The notes beneath the pieces are model-generated. The model ran no database searches and had not been told where the DNA came from. It saw nothing but the letters and a program-made list of their open reading frames with translations. A stretch of 10,682 nucleotides of DNA. Source: Candidatus Methylomirabilota bacterium. Lineage in GTDB: Bacteria; Methylomirabilota; Methylomirabilia; Methylomirabilales; 2-02-FULL-66-22. The position numbers and the translations under genes were made by a program. The stretch covers positions 1 to 10,682 of the forward strand of contig JACQVO010000184.1 of NCBI GenBank assembly GCA_016209725.1, read 5' to 3'. Below are positions 5,818 to 10,682 of this stretch, piece by piece; position 1 is the stretch's first letter, and every line of letters starts with the position of its first letter.

Positions 5818-6284
5818 ATGGGCCGGGATTACGGGTATCTCGCCTTGATGGCCGGTATCGCCGGGGGCGCCGAGGCGGTGGTGATCCTGGAGTTCGAGAC
5901 GGATCCCGAGACCGTGGCGGGTGAACTCCGGGCAGCCTACGAGCGAGGCAAGGCTCACGCCTTGGTCGTCGTGGCCGAGGGGGCGAAGTATAACGCCGAG
6001 GCTATGGCCGCCCATTTCCGAGAGCACCGGGAAGCACTGAGCTTCGACCTCCGCGTCACGCCGCTCGGCCATGTCCAGCGGAGCGGTACCCCCGGGGCCT
6101 TTGACCGGATCCTCGCGACCCGCCTGGGGTGCGGGGCCGTGGAAGCCCTCGCCCGGGGGAACACGGCGTGCTGGTCGGCTCCATCAAGGGCGAGGTGACC
6201 ACCACCCCCTTGACCGAGGTCGTGGGGAAGAAGAAGCCGCTGAACCCCCACCTGGTGGAGCTCTCCCAGATGCTGGCCAAATGA
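5818..6284 (+). pseudogene. Truncated, frameshifted 3' fragment of 6-phosphofructokinase
   Basis: Similarity to PFK-A-type phosphofructokinase starts abruptly at MGRDYGYLALMAGIAGG, about half-way into the family, and continues through VVVAEGAKY and the fructose-6-phosphate-binding segment RVTPLGHVQRSGTPGAFDRI to LATRLG. The first frame then fails at a run of five G (6155-6159). Restoring one G returns the expected C-terminus (GEHGVLVGSIKGEV ... LVELSQMLAK) ending at TGA 6282-6284. About 155 residues of an expected 340-360 are represented, and the whole nucleotide- and substrate-binding N-terminal half is missing. It cannot encode an active enzyme alone. A complete PFK of a different subclass begins 235 bp downstream. 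The one-base loss could be a sequencing error, but the missing N-terminal half could not. Confidence 0.88.
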
Positions 6285-6429
6285 CCGAGGGGTGAACGCA
6301 GGAAGGCGTCCCGCCGCCGAACAGGACCTCCCGTCGCCCCCACCACAAGGTCATGCGCGGGCCGATCGGCGAGGGGTGGCCGCCCCAGGGTCCCATGTCC
6401 ACTGGTCCGGCCCTTGCCAGGTTTCCCCT

Positions 6430-6458
6430 TTGCCCCGTCTCCGCCATCGTGCTAGAAT
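6430..6458 (+). promoter_or_regulatory. Candidate sigma70 promoter for the PPi-PFK operon
   Basis: TTGCCC (6430-6435), 17-bp spacer, TAGAAT (6453-6458), about 60 nt upstream of the ATG at 6520. The hexamers match consensus at 4 of 6 and 5 of 6 positions. It lies in the 235-bp spacer after the pfk fragment; the rest of that spacer shows nothing I can name. Confidence 0.5.
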
Positions 6459-6519
6459 TTTCACAGGTCAGGCGGGGTCATCGCCGACGTCATGAAGCGG
6501 CATTCCACAGGAGGATTGG

Positions 6520-7743
6520 ATGAAACTCATCGGGAAGGTGTTGGTGGCCCAGGGCGGCGGCCCGACCGCAGTCATAAACCAGTCCCTGGTGGGGGTGGTC
6601 CAGGAATCGAGAAAGTTTTCCCAGGTGACCAGCGTTTATGGGGCGGTCCATGGCGTCCGGGGGATCGTGAACGAGGATTTCCTCGATTTGACTCAGGAGA
6701 CCACCCACAATCTCGAGCAGGTCGGCAGCACCCCCTCGTCCGCCCTGCTCTCGACCCGTGACAAGCCCGATGAGAAGTACTGCCAGGAGATGTTCCGGGT
6801 CATGCGCGCCCACGATGTCCGCTACTTCTTCTACGTCGGGGGGAACGACTCGGCGGACACCGTCCGCATCGTCAACCAGCAGGCCGAGAAATCGGATTAC
6901 GATTTCCGCGCCATCCACATCCCCAAGACGATCGACAACGATCTGACGGTGAACGACCACACGCCGGGCTACGGCTCGGCGGCCCGCTTCGTGGCCCAGG
7001 CGTTCATCGGGGCCAATCTGGATAACGCGGCCCTCCCGGGCGTCTACATCGCCGTGGTCATGGGCAGGAACGCCGGCTTCCTGACGGCAGCGGCGGCGAT
7101 CGCCAGGAAATACCCGGATGACGGCCCGCACCTGATCTATCTGCCGGAGCGCCCGTTCAGCATTGACAAGTTCCTGAAGGACGTGCGGGCTGCCTACGAC
7201 AGGTTCGGCCGGTGCGTGGTGGCAATCTCGGAAGGCGTCGTGGACGCGGGGGGCAAGCCCATCGTGATGACGCTGGTTGACACCGTCGAGAAGGACGCAC
7301 ACGGGAACGTTCAGCTCTCCGGGACCGGCGTCCTGGGGGATCTGCTGGCCCAGCAGGTGAAGCAGCACCTCAACATCAAGCGGATCCGCTCGGACACCTT
7401 CGGATATCTGCAGCGCTCGTTCTTCGGCTGCGTCTCGGATGTGGACCAGCACGAGGCGCGCGAGGTCGGGGAGCGGGCGGCCCAATTTGCCCTCTGGCAT
7501 AATCTCGACGGCTCGGTCACCATCCACCGCACCGGCTTCTATTCCGTGGATTACCGTTTGAGCCCGCTGGAAGAGATCGCCGCCAAGACGCGGAGGATGC
7601 CGGACGAGTTCATCACCGACGAAGGCAACGACGTGACCGGCGCCTTCATCTTCTATGTCCGACCCCTGCTCGGTTCCGGGTTGGGCTCTGCCCAGAGGCT
7701 CCGGGCGCCCCGGGCCGCCAAGCTGCTCAACAAGGAGAGTTAG
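6520..7743 (+). CDS. PPi-type phosphofructokinase (diphosphate--fructose-6-phosphate 1-phosphotransferase)
   Basis: Phosphofructokinase of 407 residues, longer than the roughly 320 of E. coli PfkA. Visible: N-terminal phosphate-binding QGGGPTAVIN (11-20), YFFYVGGNDSADT (102-114), PKTIDND (135-141) with the catalytic Asp139, TPGYGSAARF (148-157), MGRNAGFLTAA (181-191), ISEGV and GYLQRS. Asp110 and Lys136 occupy the two positions that separate pyrophosphate users (Asp, Lys) from ATP users (Gly, Gly), so PPi is the predicted phosphoryl donor and the reaction would be reversible. The position before Asp110 is Asn rather than the usual Asp; a GGNDS variant I recognise from clostridial homologues. 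Strong AGGAGG ribosome-binding site 5 nt before the ATG. The next gene follows by 24 bp. It probably replaces the broken paralogue upstream and works opposite the GlpX phosphatase. Confidence 0.92.
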   Translation: MKLIGKVLVAQGGGPTAVINQSLVGVVQESRKFSQVTSVYGAVHGVRGIVNEDFLDLTQETTHNLEQVGSTPSSALLSTRDKPDEKYCQEMFRVMRAHDVRYFFYVGGNDSADTVRIVNQQAEKSDYDFRAIHIPKTIDNDLTVNDHTPGYGSAARFVAQAFIGANLDNAALPGVYIAVVMGRNAGFLTAAAAIARKYPDDGPHLIYLPERPFSIDKFLKDVRAAYDRFGRCVVAISEGVVDAGGKPIVMTLVDTVEKDAHGNVQLSGTGVLGDLLAQQVKQHLNIKRIRSDTFGYLQRSFFGCVSDVDQHEAREVGERAAQFALWHNLDGSVTIHRTGFYSVDYRLSPLEEIAAKTRRMPDEFITDEGNDVTGAFIFYVRPLLGSGLGSAQRLRAPRAAKLLNKES

Positions 7744-7767
7744 GAAAGGTCCCGGCTGGAGAGGGGA

Positions 7768-8133
7768 ATGGGCGGGGTGATCGCGGCCGTTGACGATCTC
7801 TTCTTCGGGGCAAAAATCCTGGAGACAGCGCAGCGGCTCAACGTCCCGCTTGCCCTCGTGCGCTCACCCGAGGAGCTGGCCGAAAAGGCGCGGGCAACTC
7901 ACCCGGCCCTCGTGATTTTCGACCTCAATGCGGAGGGGTGCCGCCCTGTGGAGGCAATCCGGCAGGTGAAAGCAAACCCTGATCTGCAGGGGACGATTGC
8001 CTTAGGCTTCTTTTCCCACGTGCAACATGAATTGAAGACGGCGGCTGCGGAGGCCGGGTGCGACCGGATCCTGGCGCGCTCGGCCTTCACGGCCCAGCTT
8101 CCGGATATCCTGCGACCCTACGCCACCACGTGA
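7768..8133 (+). CDS. Stand-alone degenerate receiver-domain protein
   Basis: A 121-residue single-domain protein with the CheY-like alternation of strands and helices: IAAVDDLFF (5-13) with the acidic pair Asp9-Asp10, LVIFDLNAEG (48-57) with Asp52 at the phospho-acceptor position, IALGFFSHVQ, then RILARSAFTAQLPDIL. The conserved Lys near strand 5 is Arg, so phosphorylation chemistry is doubtful. No output domain is attached. ATG at 7768 has GGAGAGGGGA directly upstream; a GTG at 7777 is a possible alternative. It lies 24 bp after the PPi-PFK stop and is almost certainly co-transcribed. Similar short 'VDD-F...FDLN...GFFSH' proteins occur widely in environmental genomes without an assigned role. 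A link to control of the adjacent glycolytic step is inference. Confidence 0.8.
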   Translation: MGGVIAAVDDLFFGAKILETAQRLNVPLALVRSPEELAEKARATHPALVIFDLNAEGCRPVEAIRQVKANPDLQGTIALGFFSHVQHELKTAAAEAGCDRILARSAFTAQLPDILRPYATT

Positions 8134-8144
8134 AGGCCTCCATA

Positions 8145-8278
8145 CAACCGCCAAGACGCCATGGTCGCCAAGGATGCACGAACCCATGGGCCCCTTCGGT
8201 CCACCCACAAACGTACGGTCGTTGTGTTGGGAGCATCCCGTCTTGGCAGTATTGGCGTTCTTGGCGCCTTGGCGGTTG
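8145..8278. repeat. Inverted nonamer arrays between convergent genes
   Basis: Left array, three 9-bp units: AACCGCCAA, GACGCCATG, GTCGCCAAG (8146-8172). Right array, four 9-bp units in the opposite sense: CTTGGCAGT, ATTGGCGTT, CTTGGCGCC, TTGGCGGTT (8242-8277). The outer ends pair perfectly over 11 bp (8145-8155 with 8268-8278). About 70 bp separate the arrays. The element fills the spacer between the receiver gene and the convergent lipoprotein gene and could end both transcripts. A second copy of the word family lies at 8831-8969. Confidence 0.8.
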
Positions 8279-8294
8279 AGTCGCGCTGTCCGGG

Positions 8295-8801
8295 CTACTC
8301 CAGCGGGACCCGGACGATCACCCGGATCTGCCCGCCGCGATCATTCCGCCCGAGAAAGACAAGCTCCTCCACACCGCTGAGATTTCCCGGCTCACTCGGA
8401 TGAGAAGTGACGAGGGAGGCCTCGATTGAGATCGGGGTCGTTTGGTGCGGTTCCACACGGCTCGCCAGGGGAAGCTTGCGGGTTGTGACGATTCCCGTCA
8501 GGCTCCGGACCGTGACCTCCACCTCTTGGAACTGGACCCCCACCCCCACGGTGTCTGTGAACAGGACCTCATGCTCCCAGCGCACGCCCGCCTGAGTCCA
8601 AGGTGGCAACTCACCCGCCGCCATGGGCCGTTTGCTCATGGGAACCACAACCACCCGCAGTTGCCCCGGATTTTCGACCTCCACCCGGATGGGGAGTTTC
8701 GGCATCTCCGGGAGGGGCTCGCAGCCTGCCCCGGCCAGCAATGGCACGAGCGCCAGATAGACCCCCATCGCTCGCCTCATTCGCCGTCCTCGGATCTCCA
8801 T
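8295..8801 (-). CDS. Putative lipoprotein of unknown function
   Basis: A 168-residue protein with a lipoprotein signal: basic start MEIRGRRMRRAM, hydrophobic stretch VYLALVPLLAG, then lipobox LAGAGC with Cys27 as the lipid-bearing residue. Mature protein begins CEPLPEMPKLP, and the rest is rich in alternating strands (LRVVVVPM, WEHEVLFTDTVGVGVQFQEVEVTV, GQIRVIVRVPLE), suggesting an all-beta fold. It is expected on the periplasmic side of a membrane. ATG at 8801 is chosen because GAGGAGGGGAC precedes it; the frame stays open upstream to 8945, but that part runs through a repeat. ATG at 8780 is an alternative. I do not recognise the family. Both flanks carry copies of the same GCCAAG nonamer repeat. 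No promoter is evident. Confidence 0.7.
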   Translation of the reverse strand: MEIRGRRMRRAMGVYLALVPLLAGAGCEPLPEMPKLPIRVEVENPGQLRVVVVPMSKRPMAAGELPPWTQAGVRWEHEVLFTDTVGVGVQFQEVEVTVRSLTGIVTTRKLPLASRVEPHQTTPISIEASLVTSHPSEPGNLSGVEELVFLGRNDRGGQIRVIVRVPLE

Positions 8802-8830
8802 GTCCCCTCCTCCTCTCGGGTCAGATCTTC

Positions 8831-8969
8831 CACCGCCAAGACGCCAAGAACGCAAAGGCCCGAGTGGGTTCTTAGGCGACGGAAAGAACATCGTGAAATC
8901 CCCCATGAACCCGGTTTCGTGTTCCCCGATCCAAAGACACGGCATCGTATCCTTGGCGACCTTGGCGCC
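8831..8969. repeat. Second inverted nonamer element, upstream of the lipoprotein gene
   Basis: Left array of three 9-bp units: CACCGCCAA, GACGCCAAG, AACGCAAAG (8831-8857). Right array of two units in opposite sense: CTTGGCGAC, CTTGGCGCC (8952-8969). The centre is about 94 bp and differs from that of the first copy. It lies just upstream of the lipoprotein ribosome-binding site, so on the minus strand it is probably part of that gene's leader or promoter region. Confidence 0.75.
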
Positions 8970-8977
8970 TCAACCCG

Positions 8978-9007
8978 GATTATTCGCGAACTCGTTCGCG
9001 AATAATC
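8978..9007. repeat. Perfect 14-bp hairpin
   Basis: GATTATTCGCGAAC (8978-8991) and GTTCGCGAATAATC (8994-9007) are exact reverse complements with TC between them, effectively a 4-nt CTCG loop. No T-run follows on either strand, so it is not a canonical intrinsic terminator. It lies in the 293-bp spacer between the small Cys/His gene and the lipoprotein gene, next to two other repeats. Confidence 0.85.
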
Positions 9008-9038
9008 GCGGGAATGACCTGTCTGCCGTGGCACAGGC

Positions 9039-9073
9039 AGGCCAAATCCCAATGACAAATGACCAATTGGGAT
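9039..9073. repeat. Short heptamer array with an inverted unit
   Basis: Five consecutive 7-bp units: AGGCCAA, ATCCCAA, TGACAAA, TGACCAA, then TTGGGAT, which is the exact inverse of the second. The outer pairs ATCCCAAT (9046-9053) and ATTGGGAT (9066-9073) form a hairpin with a 12-nt loop. It lies about 20 bp beyond the stop of the small Cys/His gene. Confidence 0.65.
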
Positions 9074-9094
9074 GGCAACTCCGTGACGCTCCTT

Positions 9095-9355
9095 TCACCC
9101 GCGCCGCCGCGTGGCCCGGCGCAAGGCGCGCCGCCGCGCCCGCGCCAGGAAGTCGAGACGCGCCTGCTCGTCCAAAGGGGCCGGCTCGCTCGCTGCCTCG
9201 CCGGAGGGTGACCGGTCCCGCTGCGCCCCGCACACGCGACAGGCCTCCAACACGACCTCCCGGGCGCGGCCCTCAGGACCGGAGTAGATGCGCCCGACCT
9301 CACGGTATCGGTGGCCGTGGCGCTCGCACCAAAGGGCTCGCAGGCGTTGCAGCAT
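9095..9355 (-). CDS. Small Cys/His protein, possible zinc-binding
   Basis: An 86-residue reading frame starting MLQRLRALWC, 23 bp after the dehydrogenase stop codon on the same strand. It holds Cys10 and His13/His15 (CERHGHRY) and Cys39-x-x-Cys42 (CRVCG), a spacing that could bind one zinc, followed by an Arg-rich tail (70-86: ARARRRALRRATRRR). No strong ribosome-binding site precedes the ATG; it may rely on coupling to the upstream gene. The frame stays open far upstream through the dehydrogenase gene in another phase, which is a G+C artefact, so openness itself is weak evidence. The case rests on the metal-ligand pattern and position. I do not recognise a named family. Confidence 0.5.
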   Translation of the reverse strand: MLQRLRALWCERHGHRYREVGRIYSGPEGRAREVVLEACRVCGAQRDRSPSGEAASEPAPLDEQARLDFLARARRRALRRATRRRG

Positions 9356-9378
9356 AGTAGTCCAGCCAACGGATCCGG

Positions 9379-10422
9379 TCAGGGCGTGGGAATCGCCACC
9401 CCCAACCCCCGCGCGACATCCTCGATCTGCCGCCAGGTCTCGTCCTCGACAAAGATACCGGACCGCCGACGCTCCGCCTCGGTGATCATCTCCGGCTCGC
9501 CCGGGGTGAGGATCCCGTCGCTCCCCGGCACTGGAGGACAAGTCTTCAAGTATCGTACCAGATCGTCCACCTCGGCACGGAAGGTACCCGGGGGGATAAA
9601 CCGCCCGATATCCACCACGATCATGAAGACCCCGTTCCGGATGGGCCCGGGGTGTTCCGTGGAGTATCCACCACGGGCCACGATCCCCGCCAGGACCTCG
9701 ATCATCAGGGCCAGGCAGTATCCCTTGTGGCCCCCCGCCGGCAGGATGGTTCCCGGCGGTGTCGCGTAGAGATCGTTCGGATCCGTGGTCGGCTTTCCCT
9801 CGGCATCCAGCACCCAGCCCAGCGGCATCTTCTCCTTCCGGTTTCGCTTTACCCGGACCTTCCCCTCCGCGGCCACAGTGGTGGCGATGTCGAAGCTGAT
9901 GGGTGCGGCGTCCCCCGTGGGGCAGGCGAAGGCGAGGGGGTTTGTGCTGAGGCGCGGTGCCCGGCCGCCCCAAGGCGCCATCCGCTGTCCGGCGCCGCCG
10001 GCGTTCACAGCCAGGAGGGCCAGCATGTCCCGCTCCAGGGCCATCTCGGTATAGTCCGCCAGGCGGCCGACGTGGTTACTGTTGAAGACGCCGACGGTCG
10101 AGACCCCGACGGCCGCCGCCTTCCCCATGGCCACCTCCATCCCGCGGCGGGCGACGATCTGGCCGAATCCCAGCTTGCCGTCCACCAGGGCTGTGGCCGG
10201 TCCCTCCTGAACGATCACGGGCTCGGCCGTCGGGTTGGCCTCGCCCTTCTTCCACGTGGCGATGTACTGAGGAATACGGATGACGCCGTGGGAATCATGG
10301 CCCCGCAGATTGGCCCGGACCAAGAGCTTGGCCATCCATGCGGCCCCATGCGGCGGGACCTGGATAGCTCGAAAGATCTCACGGGCGAGGTTTTCGAGCG
10401 GCTCGTACTGGAGGGTCGGCAT
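9379..10422 (-). CDS. Malate/L-lactate dehydrogenase family (LDH2/MDH2) oxidoreductase
   Basis: NAD(P)-dependent 2-hydroxyacid oxidoreductase of the non-Rossmann LDH2/MDH2 family, which includes malate, sulfolactate, ureidoglycolate and related dehydrogenases. It has 347 residues, the usual size. Motifs: RGHDSHGV (40-47), FNSNHVGR (113-120) with the catalytic-type His117, STNPLAFACP (159-168), AGGHKGYCLAL (229-239) and PGEPE (308-312). ATG at 10422 is chosen because the protein then starts at the family N-terminus and GAGGAG lies about 10 nt upstream. The frame extends upstream only through the 10455 repeat and the neighbouring gene. It is followed closely by the small Cys/His gene. The substrate cannot be named from sequence. 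Confidence 0.9.
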   Translation of the reverse strand: MPTLQYEPLENLAREIFRAIQVPPHGAAWMAKLLVRANLRGHDSHGVIRIPQYIATWKKGEANPTAEPVIVQEGPATALVDGKLGFGQIVARRGMEVAMGKAAAVGVSTVGVFNSNHVGRLADYTEMALERDMLALLAVNAGGAGQRMAPWGGRAPRLSTNPLAFACPTGDAAPISFDIATTVAAEGKVRVKRNRKEKMPLGWVLDAEGKPTTDPNDLYATPPGTILPAGGHKGYCLALMIEVLAGIVARGGYSTEHPGPIRNGVFMIVVDIGRFIPPGTFRAEVDDLVRYLKTCPPVPGSDGILTPGEPEMITEAERRRSGIFVEDETWRQIEDVARGLGVAIPTP

Positions 10423-10454
10423 GTGTTCGTCTCTCCTCTGGAGGCTGGGACGGA

Positions 10455-10525
10455 TGCGTATGGCGTATGGCTTATTGCATATGGCCCGGATCCGACCATA
10501 CGCCATTTGCCATAGGCCATAGGCA
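10455..10525. repeat. Inverted heptamer arrays upstream of the dehydrogenase
   Basis: Plus strand, four consecutive 7-bp units from 10455: TGCGTAT, GGCGTAT, GGCTTAT, TGCATAT. Minus strand, four units reading from 10525 down to 10498: TGCCTAT, GGCCTAT, GGCAAAT, GGCGTAT. The 15-bp centre (10483-10497) contains CGGATCCG. The inner ends pair perfectly over 11 bp (10460-10470 with 10496-10506). It fills most of the 107-bp spacer between the DUF3303-like gene and the dehydrogenase; no clear promoter is seen there. Confidence 0.8.
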
Positions 10526-10529
10526 GGAC

Positions 10530-10682
10530 TCAGAGCATGGGGGTGATCGTCTCCACCGTCTCCTTGGATGGGACCACGGGGATAATCTCGAACTCGACCA
10601 GATCCTGCCACTGGACCATCCACTGCTGGAGCAACCGGGCGTCGTCGCATTCCATAAGCTGGAAGCAGCGATCGAAATTTGC
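10530..10682 (-). CDS. DUF3303-like protein, C-terminal 50 residues
   Basis: The gene enters from the right edge and ends at TGA 10532-10530. The visible sequence reads ANFDRCFQLMECDDARLL, then QQWMVQWQDLVEFEIIPVV and a short tail. The pattern 'F-x-LMECDD, then W-x-x-x-W-x-D-L-V-x-F-E-[IV]-x-P-V' is typical of small DUF3303-type proteins, about 90 residues long, probably alpha/beta ferredoxin-like. Biochemical function is unknown. Same strand as the dehydrogenase, separated by the heptamer arrays. Confidence 0.75.
   Translation of the reverse strand, partial: ANFDRCFQLMECDDARLLQQWMVQWQDLVEFEIIPVVPSKETVETITPML

Noticed and set aside
6490..7527. Minus-strand open frame of about 345 codons opposite the PPi-PFK
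   Set aside because: The plus strand encodes a full PFK with a good ribosome-binding site; the antisense product shows no family features.
8145..8969. Possible CRISPR array from the repeated GCCAAG words
   Set aside because: Units are 8-9 bp, directly adjacent and in inverted sets; there are no 25-40 bp repeats with unique spacers and no cas genes.
9361..9973. Alternative minus-strand frame through the dehydrogenase gene, continuous with the small Cys/His gene
   Set aside because: The dehydrogenase occupies this stretch in another phase with intact motifs; only the part after its stop codon is plausible as a gene.

Overview
The window is a G+C-rich bacterial chromosome segment. It encodes ordinary housekeeping enzymes, mostly on the minus strand, and its intergenic regions are unusually repeat-rich. 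Protein style (GlpX-type FBPase, a pyrophosphate-type phosphofructokinase, stand-alone degenerate receiver domains, a DUF3303-like protein) and the repeated-word spacers suggest an environmental soil or subsurface lineage such as Methylomirabilota/Rokubacteria or a deltaproteobacterial relative. That placement is inference; no marker in the window fixes the taxon.

Layout. On the minus strand at 1-4218 lies a likely transcription unit glpX - hisS - aspS: class II fructose-1,6-bisphosphatase, histidyl-tRNA synthetase and aspartyl-tRNA synthetase (aspS runs off the left edge). It has a near-consensus sigma70 promoter whose -10 box sits inside a perfect 16-bp palindrome. Divergent from it on the plus strand, at 4348-5447, is a two-gene accessory operon: a 69-residue DUF4160-like protein and a 285-residue protein that appears to fuse a degenerate receiver domain, a DUF2442-like domain and a C-terminal XRE-type helix-turn-helix. 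The predicted transcript is leaderless, and an operator-like inverted repeat lies in the promoter spacer. A compound hairpin repeat and an unassigned spacer follow.

At 5818-6284 is the broken 3' half of a phosphofructokinase gene with a frameshift. Immediately after it come a complete PPi-type phosphofructokinase (6520-7743) and a small degenerate receiver protein (7768-8133), forming a glycolytic operon with its own promoter. The right part is minus-strand: a putative lipoprotein (8295-8801), a small Cys/His protein (9095-9355), a malate/L-lactate dehydrogenase-family oxidoreductase (9379-10422) and the 3' end of a DUF3303-like gene at the right edge. FBPase and PPi-PFK, which interconvert fructose 6-phosphate and fructose 1,6-bisphosphate, sit about 2.4 kb apart and are divergently transcribed.

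The least expected signal is in the spacers. At least six of them hold short tandem arrays with an exact 7-bp or 9-bp period. In most, one array is followed after a central spacer by an array of the same word family in inverted orientation. The word differs from spacer to spacer while the period is kept. I rate these inverted oligomer arrays and the DUF4160 / receiver-DUF2442-HTH operon as the two items most worth pursuing.
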